Part shown: positions 56,918 to 64,000 of the stretch, one piece after another
How positions within the stretch are numbered: the stretch's first letter is position 1
Layout: every line of letters begins with the position of its first letter
Assembly (NCBI RefSeq): GCF_000426445.1
Contig: NZ_KE384526.1
Location: 248,001 to 312,000, forward strand
DNA: 64,000 nucleotides
Source: Brevibacterium album DSM 18261
GTDB lineage: Bacteria > Actinomycetota > Actinomycetes > Actinomycetales > Brevibacteriaceae
Direction: 5' to 3'
Notes under the pieces: model-generated
Seen by the model: the letters and a program-made list of their open reading frames with translations, nothing else
Told to the model about the DNA's origin: nothing
Database searches by the model: none
Made by a program: the position numbers and the translations under genes

Positions 56918-57709
56918 GTGCAGAGCCTAGTTCAGGCCAAGAGGAAGAATCAGGCTGCTGGCGTGCCGATCCCGATGCCGTGGAGGCAGCTCGTAGACGC
57001 GGGAGCAGTCTTCCGCAAAGGACAGCTCGGGCTGGTTGCGGCCGGCCCGGGCACCGGGAAGTCGGCCATGATCCAGACGATGGCTCAGGTCGGCGACGGA
57101 GAGGGGACGCTCGCGTCGGCGCTGTACTTCAGCGCAGACACCGATGCGTCCACGTTCTTCAAGCGCTCCGCGGCGATCAGCACCGGCTACCAGATGAGCG
57201 ATGTCGACTCGATGATGCTCGAGGGCACCGACCAAGGCATCGAGCAAGCCGTGATCCGAGACACCGCGCACATGCGCGCTGACTTCCGGAGCTCGCTGTC
57301 GGACCAGGACGTCTACGACGAGATCGACGCCTACGCCGAGGTCTACGGCGAGTACCCCGAACTGATGGTGTTCGACAACCTGAGCAACATCTACGTGCAG
57401 GGATTCGACGACGAGCGGCAGGGCATCAACGCGACGTGCACGATGCTCCACGACATCGCTCGAGAGACGAACTCCGCGGTCATCACGCTCCACCACGTGA
57501 CTGGGATCTACGAGGGCGAGCCCAAGCCCGTGCCGATGAGCGGACTCATCAACAAAGTCTCGAAGATCCCCGAGGTGATCTTCACGCTCCACCGCACAGG
57601 GACGGTACTCAACGTCTCGGTGGTCAAGAACCGCAACGGCCACGCAGACGCCTCGGGCAACACGTTCTACGGACTGCCCGTCGACCTGGGAAGGATGCGC
57701 GTTGGGTAA
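56918..57709 (+). CDS. RecA/DnaB-like replicative ATPase (helicase-like)
   Basis: A 263-aa P-loop ATPase. Walker A is AAGPGTGKSAM (about residue 46), Walker B LMVFDNLSNIYV (about 150), and ITLHHVTG and NRNGHADASGNTFYG match the later motifs of the DnaB/KaiC-like group. It lacks the N-terminal domain of host DnaB, as many phage versions do. It probably unwinds DNA together with the two-part primase 2 kb downstream. GTG start after GGAGGGAGG. Confidence 0.85.
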   Translation: MQSLVQAKRKNQAAGVPIPMPWRQLVDAGAVFRKGQLGLVAAGPGTGKSAMIQTMAQVGDGEGTLASALYFSADTDASTFFKRSAAISTGYQMSDVDSMMLEGTDQGIEQAVIRDTAHMRADFRSSLSDQDVYDEIDAYAEVYGEYPELMVFDNLSNIYVQGFDDERQGINATCTMLHDIARETNSAVITLHHVTGIYEGEPKPVPMSGLINKVSKIPEVIFTLHRTGTVLNVSVVKNRNGHADASGNTFYGLPVDLGRMRVG

Positions 57710-58145
57710 CCAGAAGAAGCGCTGCAAAGACTGCGCGGCAGAGGGCATCACTACCGCCAGGCCGGCCCCGCACCCGGGGCCGCGGTGCGCCTCGCATCAC
57801 CGCCAGGTGCGGGCCGAGCGGAAAGACCGGGCGTGGGAGCAGAGGCTCATCGCCACGTACGGCATCACCGCCGAGGAGTACTGGGCGATCTACGAAGCGC
57901 AGGGCGGGCGGTGCTACATCTGCCGCCGAGCGACAGGGAAAGTGCGGAAGCTCGCGGTAGATCACGATCACCAGAGCGGACTGGTACGCGGCCTGTTGGA
58001 CAAGTCGTGCAACCGCAACATCCTCGGCCATTCGCGCGATGACATCGAGTTCTTCGAGAGATGCATCGCGTATCTGCAAGACCCGCCGGCGCGGGCAATC
58101 ATCGGGGAGCGCGTCGCTCCCGTTCACGAAAAGGAGGATGCATGA
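57702..58145 (+). CDS. Recombination endonuclease VII-like HNH protein
   Basis: A 147-aa endonuclease. RCYICRRATGKVRKLAVDHD, then H and SGLVRGLLDKSCNRNILGHS, is the T4 endonuclease VII zinc/ββα-metal motif (CxxC, DHDH, then C-N-x-x-I/L-G). A further Cys-rich N-terminus (RCKDCAAEG; GPRCASHH) may bind another zinc. It would resolve branched DNA before packaging. TTG start overlapping the ATPase gene by 8 bp. Confidence 0.9.
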   Translation: MGNQKKRCKDCAAEGITTARPAPHPGPRCASHHRQVRAERKDRAWEQRLIATYGITAEEYWAIYEAQGGRCYICRRATGKVRKLAVDHDHQSGLVRGLLDKSCNRNILGHSRDDIEFFERCIAYLQDPPARAIIGERVAPVHEKEDA

Positions 58146-58576
58146 TTGCAACAATCGAAGAGATCAGGGAGGCTGACTGCGTTATCACGATGGGCGGAGA
58201 GGGCCTCTTTCGGATTGAGGGCGACGGCCCCTTCGCGGGCCTCTGGTCGAATGTCGAAAACGACGCCCCGGGTACGCACTGGCCGGAGGCGAAGTGCCTC
58301 TATGGCGACCACGAGCTTGAGGGCCTTGGCGTATTCATCGCGGTCAACAGCGAGGACCCCGCTCCCGACATGGTCACCAATCCGCCTCACTACACGGACG
58401 GCCGGAGCATCGAGCCGATCAGCGTGATCGAGGACTGGGGCCTCGGCTACCACACCGGCAACGCGCTGAAGTACATCAGCCGGGCCGGCCGGAAGAGCGA
58501 TGAGATCCAGGACCTCGAGAAGGCGGTGTGGTACCTGAACCGCCGCATCGCGAAACTCCGGGGTGAGGCTGAGTGA
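58142..58576 (+). CDS. DUF3310-type protein (SaV-like), 144 aa
   Basis: The C-terminal half carries the DUF3310 pattern: VTNPPHYTDGRSIEPISVIE, then GLGYHTGNALKYISRAGRK, then DEIQDLEKAVWYLNRRI. The N-terminal ~65 residues form an extra domain. Members are usual in phage nucleotide-metabolism clusters and are often annotated nucleotide-kinase-like, but the activity is not settled. AAAGGAGGATG precedes the ATG. ATGA-like overlap upstream. Confidence 0.85.
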   Translation: MIATIEEIREADCVITMGGEGLFRIEGDGPFAGLWSNVENDAPGTHWPEAKCLYGDHELEGLGVFIAVNSEDPAPDMVTNPPHYTDGRSIEPISVIEDWGLGYHTGNALKYISRAGRKSDEIQDLEKAVWYLNRRIAKLRGEAE

Positions 58577-58770
58577 AAGCGCTCTTCGGCATTCTGAATC
58601 TGGTCGCGCACCTCGCCGGGTGCGCGGCCTTTGTCTTGGCGGTGTTCGGCATCACCGGCACCGCCATTCTCATAGGCGGGCTGTCGCTCGCGTGGTTTCT
58701 GACCGCGATCGCATTCGGCGCCGCGTACAACATCGGCCGATCATCGGGGCTGAAGAACAGGAGAGAGTGA
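58573..58770 (+). CDS. Phage small membrane protein, 65 aa
   Basis: GTG start in a GTGA overlap. Two hydrophobic helices (CAAFVLAVFGITGTAILIGG and LAWFLTAIAFGAAYN) and a basic tail. Unknown function. Confidence 0.7.
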   Translation: MKALFGILNLVAHLAGCAAFVLAVFGITGTAILIGGLSLAWFLTAIAFGAAYNIGRSSGLKNRRE

Positions 58771-59022
58771 ATGGACAACTACGAGCCCCCGAAGGGAGCC
58801 GTCGTCTACGTCAAGCCCGACTGCCCGCAGTGCGTGGCGACGAAGCGGTGGATGGACCGCGCCGGCGTCCGGTACACCGCGGTTGACCTCACAGAGGACG
58901 CCGAGGCGTACCGGTTCGTGACGGGCCATCTCGGCTACGCCCAGGCGCCGGTCGTCCTCGACGGCGACGGCGCGCACTGGTCGGGCTTCAGGATCGACCT
59001 GCTCGAGCAGAGCTTCCAGTAG
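58771..59022 (+). CDS. NrdH/glutaredoxin-like protein
   Basis: An 83-aa thioredoxin-fold redoxin with the active site VKPDCPQCVATKRWMD (C-P-Q-C), the cis-Pro segment APVV and the C-terminal HWSGFRIDLL motif typical of NrdH redoxins, which reduce class Ib ribonucleotide reductase. Together with ThyX it would raise deoxynucleotide supply. GGAGAGAG precedes the ATG; stop overlaps the next GTG. Confidence 0.9.
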   Translation: MDNYEPPKGAVVYVKPDCPQCVATKRWMDRAGVRYTAVDLTEDAEAYRFVTGHLGYAQAPVVLDGDGAHWSGFRIDLLEQSFQ

Positions 59023-59399
59023 TGGCGAAGTTCCCGATCCTCCCAGTCCTCGAGCACTACGGGCTGGAGGGGGTGACGGAGCAGCCCGGCAACCAAAAGG
59101 TGCAGTGCTGCTTCCACGACGACTCAATGGCCTCTGCGTCGGTGAACACCGACAAAGGGGTCTTCTCGTGCTTCACGTGCGACGTGAAGGGGGACGCAAT
59201 CGCCATCGTCAGAGAACAGGAAGGAGCTGACTTTGCTGGTGCCGTCCGATTCCTCGAAGAGGTTCTTGGCCTCGACGGCTCATCGGTATCATCAAGCGCT
59301 TCGCGACCGAGAGAAGTCCGAAGCAGTCTACGAGTATCTCACCGCGGAGCGCGGGCTCACCGAGGAAACACTCGGAGGGTATCTCGTCGGCTTCGTTGA
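59022..59399 (+). CDS. DNA primase, zinc-binding part (first of two genes)
   Basis: A 125-aa protein whose first ~80 residues are a DnaG CHC2 zinc domain: VQCCFHDDSMASASVNTDKG, then VFSCFTCDVKGDAI. After FLEEVLGLDG the reading frame continues into a Ser/Arg-rich run with no primase similarity and overlaps the second gene by 167 bp in another frame. GTG start overlapping the previous stop. Confidence 0.85.
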   Translation: MAKFPILPVLEHYGLEGVTEQPGNQKVQCCFHDDSMASASVNTDKGVFSCFTCDVKGDAIAIVREQEGADFAGAVRFLEEVLGLDGSSVSSSASRPREVRSSLRVSHRGARAHRGNTRRVSRRLR

Positions 59400-59913
59400 C
59401 GACGCGGCAGAAGGGCACGAGGCGGCCTCGGGGTTCATCTCGATCCCGTACCTGACTTCGCGGTGCATCGTCGACATCCGGTTCAGGCGCCCGCCCGATT
59501 CGGAGAAGCCGTACAAGTACTACACGCTCCCCGGTCACCCCACCCGGGTGTTCGGCACGTGGGCGATCGACCAGTCCGTCCGCACCATCGCCATCTCCGA
59601 GGGAGAGATCGACGCGATGAGCGCGACCCAGGCCGGCATCCCGTGCGTCGGGATCCCCGGAGTGAAGGCCTGGAAGGACTACTACCCGCGGATCTTTGCG
59701 GGTTACGACGAAGTCGTCGTGTTCAGCGACAACGACGACACGAAAGGCGACGAGACCGAGGGGGTCGGTCTGAAGTTCGCCAACACCGTCGCCAGAGACC
59801 TCTCCGAGGTCGGCGTCGACACCCGGGTCGTGCTGATGCCAGAGGGGCACGACGTGAACTCGTTCATGAAGGAAGAAGGAGAGTATGAGCTCAGAGCTTA
59901 CGCCGGTGCCTGA
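59233..59913 (+). CDS. DNA primase, TOPRIM part (second of two genes)
   Basis: A 226-aa protein with the catalytic TOPRIM motifs ISEGEIDAMSATQAG (Glu) and VVFSDNDDTKGDETEG (D-x-D), preceded by RGLTEETLGGYLVGF, the DnaG polymerase-domain start. TTG start with AAGGAG 6 nt upstream, inside the first gene in the +1 frame. Two-gene primases of this kind are known in actinobacteriophages. No helicase-interaction domain is present. Its end overlaps the next gene by 29 bp. Confidence 0.88.
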   Translation: MLVPSDSSKRFLASTAHRYHQALRDREKSEAVYEYLTAERGLTEETLGGYLVGFVDDAAEGHEAASGFISIPYLTSRCIVDIRFRRPPDSEKPYKYYTLPGHPTRVFGTWAIDQSVRTIAISEGEIDAMSATQAGIPCVGIPGVKAWKDYYPRIFAGYDEVVVFSDNDDTKGDETEGVGLKFANTVARDLSEVGVDTRVVLMPEGHDVNSFMKEEGEYELRAYAGA

Positions 59914-60184
59914 TGCACCGGAGTCGGAAGTGTTCATCCCGCCGGCATTCACGCCCCGCGTGGGGCAGCTGGCAATGATCGTCCTCGACGGCACGACGTA
60001 CCCGTGCGAGGTCACCCAGCTGATCGACTACGACCCGCCCGTGCCCTACGACGGCCCGCGGTGGAACGCGAAGGCCCGGATCATCGGAGTCCAGGGGACC
60101 GAGGTCGAGATCTTCGTCCACACCGAGGAGTTGTTCACGCACATCCAGTCCAACCCCGCGGCCGAATCGAAGGAGGCCGCTTGA
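59885..60184 (+). CDS. Phage hypothetical protein, 99 aa
   Basis: Not recognised. Pro/acid-rich start (ELTPVPDAPESEVFIPPAFT), then a beta-rich middle (RVGQLAMIVLDGTTYPCEVT). AAGAAGGAGAG precedes the ATG. Overlaps both neighbours. Confidence 0.7.
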   Translation: MSSELTPVPDAPESEVFIPPAFTPRVGQLAMIVLDGTTYPCEVTQLIDYDPPVPYDGPRWNAKARIIGVQGTEVEIFVHTEELFTHIQSNPAAESKEAA

Positions 60185-60435
60185 GCCTGACAGAACTGCT
60201 GTCCCCGGAGCGCGCAGAGGAGCGCCGGCACCCCGTTGAGGTCGTCCTCGACATGCTCGAGGGCGAGGAGCGGGAGGCCGTGGTTGCCGCGCTGAAGAAC
60301 CCCGCGTTCCCGAATCGCCAGATCGCAGACGCGCTGCAGCAGGTGGGCTACGACGTCACGAACAAACAGGTCGGTGCATACCGGTCGAAGCACCGCGTTG
60401 CGCAGTTCGCGAAGAGGGCGGGTGATGACCAGTGA
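60181..60435 (+). CDS. Phage helix-turn-helix-like protein, 84 aa
   Basis: TTG start with GAAGGAGG upstream. FPNRQIADALQQVGYDVTNK then QVGAYRSKHR looks like a helix-turn-helix that reads a variable recognition helix. Similar small proteins occur next to phage phosphoesterase genes. Probable DNA-binding protein of unknown target. Confidence 0.7.
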   Translation: MSLTELLSPERAEERRHPVEVVLDMLEGEEREAVVAALKNPAFPNRQIADALQQVGYDVTNKQVGAYRSKHRVAQFAKRAGDDQ

Positions 60436-61562
60436 CCGACTTCGTAGATGCCCTGCTTTCGGCGGGCAACAAAGCGAAGGGCTTCCCCTCGACGTTCACG
60501 ACGTCGACCGACGGGGAGACGGGGGTCATCGAGACCCCCGCGATGCCGGGCGAGATCACCGACTTCGACGACATCCTCGAGAGGTGCGGGTTCGACCCGG
60601 AGGTGTTCGAGCTCGATGGCACGCCGCGAATCTCCCGCTGGCAGGCCCAGACGCCGGACGGCGTCGAGTGGATGACGTCGTACAAGATCTCGGTTCGCCT
60701 ACGCCGGCACGCCGCGGACATCGACGACCTCGTCGCGGAGATCCACCGCTCGGTCCCGATCGTCACGACGACCACCGCCTCGAGCGGGGTGCTGGTGGTC
60801 GCGGCCGGCGACCTCCAGATCGGCAAGGCCGACGGGGACGGAACCGAGGGGATCATTCGGAGGTTCAAGCGCTCGATCGACCGGGCCGCTGATGAGGCGC
60901 GTGCGGATCCGCCCGAGACCATCTTGCTCGCGTTCCTGGGCGACTGCGTCGAGGGCATGGTCAGTCAGCAAGGCCGCGTGGTCGGCAACTCCGACCTCGG
61001 CTTGACGGACCAGCTCAGGGTGCTGCGCCACCTCGTCACGTACGCCGTGCTCGAGCTGCAGGGCCTTGCCGGCGAGCTGCACGTCGCGACGGTGCCCGGC
61101 AATCACGACGAGGCGTACCGCTCCCCCGTGCCGGCCGCGCCGACCGACTCGTTCGCCATCGACTCGGTGCGCGCGGTGGACGAGGCGTTCGAGCTCGCGG
61201 GCAGGGGTGAGGATCTGACGTTCCACTACCCGCTCGAGTCGGAGCTCGCGCTCGAGGTAGAAGTCGGGGGTCACGCCTTCCTCCTCGCCCACGGCCACCA
61301 GTGGCGGAAGAACGGCGGGCACTTCGAGTGGTGGAGGAAGCAGGCGTTCTCGTACCAGACGGGTGCGCACGCCGAGTACCTACTCGCCGGCCACCGTCAC
61401 CACTTCGAGGTGGACAGCGACAGCCACCGCTTCTTCATCCAGGTGCCGGCGCTCGAGTCTCGCTCCGACTGGTGGAGGAACCAGTCAGGCCAGGTCAGCA
61501 ACCCCGGCATCGTCCTGCTCCGGCCGGGACTCACGCAGCCGGACAAGATCGCAGTCGTATAA
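60432..61562 (+). CDS. Calcineurin-like metallophosphoesterase (phage nuclease/phosphatase)
   Basis: A 376-aa phosphoesterase. Metal-ligand motifs in order: AAGDLQIGK (D-x-[Q]), AFLGDCVEGM (GD), VPGNHDEAY (GNHDE), LLAHGHQ and LAGHRHHFE (GH-x-H). The N-terminal ~110 residues form a separate region (SVRLRRHAADIDDLVAEI). Such proteins in actinophages may be Mre11-like nucleases. GTG start in an overlap. Confidence 0.88.
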   Translation: MTDFVDALLSAGNKAKGFPSTFTTSTDGETGVIETPAMPGEITDFDDILERCGFDPEVFELDGTPRISRWQAQTPDGVEWMTSYKISVRLRRHAADIDDLVAEIHRSVPIVTTTTASSGVLVVAAGDLQIGKADGDGTEGIIRRFKRSIDRAADEARADPPETILLAFLGDCVEGMVSQQGRVVGNSDLGLTDQLRVLRHLVTYAVLELQGLAGELHVATVPGNHDEAYRSPVPAAPTDSFAIDSVRAVDEAFELAGRGEDLTFHYPLESELALEVEVGGHAFLLAHGHQWRKNGGHFEWWRKQAFSYQTGAHAEYLLAGHRHHFEVDSDSHRFFIQVPALESRSDWWRNQSGQVSNPGIVLLRPGLTQPDKIAVV

Positions 61563-61575
61563 CGAAAGGGGGCCT

Positions 61576-62112
61576 ATGGAGCCCGAAGCAGACGTCGACG
61601 ATTTCGATGTCATCACAGAGATCTACAACGCAGCCCGCCGCGCGCGGACGTCCAACGACATCTTGTCGCTCGAAGACCTGGAGCAGGAGCTCTGGGTCTT
61701 CTGGCTTGAGCACGGGAGCATTCAGGACTACACCGACGCCAAGAAGCGCAGCCTGCTCTCCCAGGAGGCGCGCAAGCGTCTGCGCGCAGAGCGCGTGGAC
61801 TACATGCACTTCAGCGGCGCGTTCCACTACACGCCCGACGCGGTGCGCAAGGTCCTGCGCGAGTACAGCTGGGCGGAGATCACCGACATCCACGACGTCG
61901 AAGGCAAGGCGGACGTCGACTCGGCGTTCGCGAAGCTCACCCACGCCCAGCGAGAGAACCTGTTCCGGATGTTCGCGCTCGACGAGGCCGATCGGATGAG
62001 CCACGCCGAGAAGGTCAGCGCGTACCGCGCCGTCGATCGCATCTGCGACACCCTCAACGGCCGGCTCGAGGCAGAGATTCTCGACACCGCAGACGCGTGG
62101 GGTGAAGCGTGA
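61576..62112 (+). CDS. Phage hypothetical protein, 178 aa; sigma-factor-like overall layout
   Basis: Not recognised with confidence. A helical protein: SLEDLEQELWVFWLEHGS near residue 32 and AFAKLTHAQRENLFRMFALD near 125 resemble the region 2 and region 4 starts of small sigma factors (L-x-Q-E-x-W-x-x-W and L-x-x-x-x-R-x-x-F), but the recognition helix is unclear. A late-gene sigma factor is one reading. AAAGGGGGCC precedes the ATG. Confidence 0.65.
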   Translation: MEPEADVDDFDVITEIYNAARRARTSNDILSLEDLEQELWVFWLEHGSIQDYTDAKKRSLLSQEARKRLRAERVDYMHFSGAFHYTPDAVRKVLREYSWAEITDIHDVEGKADVDSAFAKLTHAQRENLFRMFALDEADRMSHAEKVSAYRAVDRICDTLNGRLEAEILDTADAWGEA

Positions 62113-62318
62113 GAAGGAAGACCACAGGCCTGAAGCGGCGCCACGCGCGCCGCATCCGGCGGGGCATCGTCGGGGCCGGCCTCGCGTACAGCCACATGAA
62201 GTCCGGGAAAGAGGGCCTCGGCGTAGCGATCTTCTACGCCGTCGACTCGCTCGGCGGCCTCACGCGCGAGGCGCTGTACCGCGAGTTCGCGAGACTGGTA
62301 GTGCGAGACGTGCTGTAG
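62109..62318 (+). CDS. Phage small basic protein, 69 aa
   Basis: GTG start overlapping the previous stop. Very basic first 20 residues (RRKTTGLKRRHARRIRRG), then a small hydrophobic domain. Unknown; probably nucleic-acid associated. Last gene of the SD-driven plus-strand operon. Confidence 0.65.
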   Translation: MRRKTTGLKRRHARRIRRGIVGAGLAYSHMKSGKEGLGVAIFYAVDSLGGLTREALYREFARLVVRDVL

Positions 62319-62321
62319 TCT
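62316..62321 (+). promoter_or_regulatory. Leaderless -10 box of the lipoprotein gene
   Basis: TAGTCT ends exactly 7 nt before the GTG start codon and overlaps the end of the previous gene; no ribosome site or clear -35. Confidence 0.55.
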
Positions 62322-62328
62322 GAGTATC

Positions 62329-62907
62329 GTGAAGAAAGTAAAGATTCTGGCACCCCTGCTGGGGCTCGCGCTGCTGGCGGGGTGCGCGATGGAGCCGACG
62401 ACACCCGAGTCCGTGGGCATTCAGCAGGACAAGGCTCCGTCGGCGTCACCGACGGCCACGAAGAGCCCCACCCCCACGCCTGAATCGGAGCCAGTTGCCT
62501 TCAGGGACTTCGCCACGTACACCTGCTCCAGTGATGGTGAGGTCTCGGACATCAGGGAATACGAGAGCCTGGAAGATGCCTGGCTTGCGCGGGACGCAGT
62601 GGAGGGGCAGATATGCGGCGCCGAGATTAGCGATAGCAGTATGCGCGAATATCTCGCGTCTGACGCGAGGGCTGAGGACCGTAAGGCAGTGCGACTGATC
62701 GAGGAGTTCTTTTCCTCTTCAGGCCTAACCGAAGTGATTGAAGAGAGCCCCGATTTCGCGATGACCGAAGAGGCGCTCCTCAAGACAGCCCACGGCCCAT
62801 GCGCTCAATTTCGCGTGGAGGATTCTTTCGATTCCCAGGGGCCTAATGCAAGGCTCTTCATTGAGGCGGCATACACAGTCTGCCCCGACCACCCCCTTCG
62901 ACCCTAG
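62329..62907 (+). CDS. Prophage lipoprotein with its own promoter and terminator, 192 aa
   Basis: Signal peptide KKVKILAPLLGLALLAGC with lipobox LAGC (Cys about 19), then a Pro/Ser/Thr-rich stalk (about 35-58), then a soluble domain with four Cys (TYTCSS, QICGAE, HGPCAQ, YTVCPD), so two disulphides are likely. It is driven by a leaderless promoter and ended by the big terminator at 62919, between the early operon and the integrase. Lower G+C than its neighbours. A surface protein expressed in the lysogen is the natural reading, possibly superinfection exclusion or lysogenic conversion; unproven. Confidence 0.78.
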   Translation: MKKVKILAPLLGLALLAGCAMEPTTPESVGIQQDKAPSASPTATKSPTPTPESEPVAFRDFATYTCSSDGEVSDIREYESLEDAWLARDAVEGQICGAEISDSSMREYLASDARAEDRKAVRLIEEFFSSSGLTEVIEESPDFAMTEEALLKTAHGPCAQFRVEDSFDSQGPNARLFIEAAYTVCPDHPLRP

Positions 62908-62918
62908 CTCCACATACA

Positions 62919-63006
62919 CGAAAAGCGCCCCCTGGGCGCGCATTGGATTGCCGTTCCCCGCATGGGGGTTCAGCTTTCCGTGCGCGCCCAGGGGGCGCTT
63001 TTTTCG
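62919..63006. terminator. Large bidirectional terminator before the integrase
   Basis: Arms 62921-62942 and 62981-63002 are perfectly complementary over 22 nt around a 38-nt loop; A4 on one side and T6 on the other make it work in both directions. Confidence 0.85.
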
Positions 63007-63036
63007 TATTTACAGGCATTCCCCGCCAGTGAGGGC

Positions 63037-63066
63037 TTGACGTGGGCCTAAATTAGGCCCTACGGT
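63037..63066 (+). promoter_or_regulatory. Integrase promoter with operator palindrome in the spacer
   Basis: TTGACG (63037-63042) and TACGGT (63061-63066) are 18 bp apart. The spacer is almost wholly GGGCCTAAATTAGGCCC (63044-63060), an exact inverted repeat with 8-bp arms and a central A, ideally placed for a repressor to shut off the integrase. Confidence 0.7.
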
Positions 63067-63121
63067 TCTCTTCGAGGCAAGGCCACGAGGCCGGCCGACG
63101 AGGTCAGGAAGGACCAGTCAC

Positions 63122-64000
63122 ATGCTCGAAGACTTTGCTGCCGAGTGCGCAGCACCGCTTGCGCCTCGCACTCGCGAGAACTACGAGACCGCCCGCCGCG
63201 CGTGGGAACAGTGGTGCGAGGGGCGGGGGATAGATCCGCTCTCGATCACCCATCACGATCTCACCGCGCACATCGGCTTCATGCAGGATCAAGGGCATAT
63301 GCCCCGCTCGATCCGCTCGCGCGTAGGGCTCATACTCTCGCTGTACCGGTGGATGCACCTGCATCAGCTCATCGACCACGATCCGACCAGGAACGTGCGC
63401 CTGCCGAGGGTCCCGCAGCGCAGCATGAGGCCGTACCTCTGCCGCGAAGATGCGCGAGAGTGGGTTGACTCGGCGATGGGCGACCCCGAGCGCCCGATCA
63501 GCCTGCTGGTGCTGCTGTGGCTGCTCTCGGGGCTGCGGCCGTCCGAGCCGCTCCAGATCACCGGCAGGGACGTGCTGCCCCGCGGCGACCAGCTCACGGT
63601 CACTCTCCGCAGGAGGAAGAACGGCGGGTCGCAGTCGATCCTCCTGCCGGAAGAGACGGCCGAGGTGCTGCTCAAGCACGTCAGCGGGGTGCGGCCGATC
63701 ATCCGCAACGCACGCGGCGAGATCCCGAGCATGGGGCTGGCGACCCATTGGCTGCGCCGGTGGTGCCGGCGCAACTACGTCGCCTACGTGCCGCCGTACT
63801 CGCTCCGGGTCACGTACATCACCCTCGGCCTGGAGTCCGGAGCGGACCCGCGACACATCGCCGGCTCGGCCGATCACACGCTGGCGATGACGAGCTACTA
63901 CGACCGGCTGCACGGGTCTGTCTCGCATAACCCGGGGCCGGGTCTGGCTGCCTGGATCCGCGAACCGTCGAAGCAGTCGGAGTATCCTGAGACTCATGAT
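63122..64000 (+). CDS. int: Tyrosine-recombinase integrase (C-terminus cut by the window edge)
   Basis: 293 codons are present, with no stop. N-terminal SAM-like core-binding domain (RTRENYETARRAWEQWCEGR; ITHHDLTAHIGFMQD), then the catalytic domain: Arg in LLSGLRPSEPLQI (residue about 142), Lys in the RRRKNGGSQS hairpin, YSLRVTYITLGLESG (Arg II; the usual His is Tyr) and, near the end, HIAGSADHTLAMTSYYDRL with the nucleophile Tyr. It would recombine the phage site with the tRNA-Gly gene. Downstream orientation points toward the expected far junction. GGTCAGGAAGGACC precedes the ATG. Confidence 0.93.
   Translation, partial: MLEDFAAECAAPLAPRTRENYETARRAWEQWCEGRGIDPLSITHHDLTAHIGFMQDQGHMPRSIRSRVGLILSLYRWMHLHQLIDHDPTRNVRLPRVPQRSMRPYLCREDAREWVDSAMGDPERPISLLVLLWLLSGLRPSEPLQITGRDVLPRGDQLTVTLRRRKNGGSQSILLPEETAEVLLKHVSGVRPIIRNARGEIPSMGLATHWLRRWCRRNYVAYVPPYSLRVTYITLGLESGADPRHIAGSADHTLAMTSYYDRLHGSVSHNPGPGLAAWIREPSKQSEYPETHD

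Larger units (their letters stand above)
36436..64000 (+). mobile_element. Integrated phage-like element (prophage or phage-derived element), left end and body
   Basis: It starts at the tRNA-Gly 3' fragment and continues past the right edge. Nearly all genes are small, plus-strand, overlapping by 1-14 bp, and of phage early/replication type (ThyX, MazG-like, nuclease, helicase-like ATPase, primase, HNH, redoxin, phosphoesterase), ending with a tyrosine integrase. No capsid, portal, terminase, tail or lysis gene is recognisable in the 27.5 kb present. Either the structural genes lie to the right of the integrase, outside the window, or the element lacks them. Confidence 0.9.

Noticed and set aside
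63044..63060. Second attachment-site core near the integrase
   Set aside because: The palindrome shares no sequence with the 42-bp tRNA-Gly core; it is better explained as an operator in the integrase promoter.

Overview
The window is about 70% G+C. Shine-Dalgarno starts are mixed with many leaderless starts (a TANNNT -10 box 6-7 nt before the start codon), and an ilvB leader and a DtxR-type iron box are present. This points to an actinomycete, probably Micrococcales; I cannot name the genus. The left 36.4 kb is ordinary chromosome. The right 27.5 kb is an integrated phage-like element.

Chromosome, left to right: the start of ilvB behind a leader-peptide attenuator (minus); rlmC; a GNAT acetyltransferase; a two-gene ABC exporter with one degenerate ATP site; an OhrR-like regulator between two paralogous small proteins, with a FAD reductase; an XRE regulator/membrane protein pair under a 21-bp inverted repeat; an aldo/keto reductase; ilvD; a 2-hydroxyacid dehydrogenase; an LLM flavin monooxygenase/FMN reductase pair with a MarR regulator; an oligopeptide ABC operon with a beta-lactamase-like hydrolase; a TetR-controlled acyl-CoA synthetase/dehydrogenase pair; a siderophore ABC operon with an iron box; cysK-cysE; a hypothetical protein; def; and a YccF protein.

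The element starts at 36436-36477, where only the 3' half of a tRNA-Gly(CCC) gene is present, the usual scar of integration into a tRNA. The first kilobase has no gene but holds a CAC-rich low-complexity tract and a candidate ~415-nt structured RNA with its own promoter and terminator. Then about 50 mostly small, overlapping plus-strand genes run to 62.9 kb: many short acidic unknowns, then ThyX, a MazG-like pyrophosphatase, a HAD phosphatase, a Cas4/RecB-like nuclease, a DnaB/RecA-like ATPase, an endonuclease VII-like HNH protein, a NrdH-like redoxin, a two-gene primase and a metallophosphoesterase. A lipoprotein gene and a tyrosine integrase (cut by the window edge) close it. No capsid, tail, terminase or lysis gene is recognisable.

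Three regulatory patterns stand out in the element. Rho-independent-type hairpins lie inside the operon immediately before ribosome-binding sites, one as an exact 50-bp duplicate. A three-hairpin RNA element occurs twice with compensatory base changes, which suggests processive antitermination. Four units (two minus-strand small genes, a helix-turn-helix gene with a 16-codon leader, and the lipoprotein) use leaderless host-type promoters instead of the operon's Shine-Dalgarno sites, which suggests they are the genes expressed in the lysogen.
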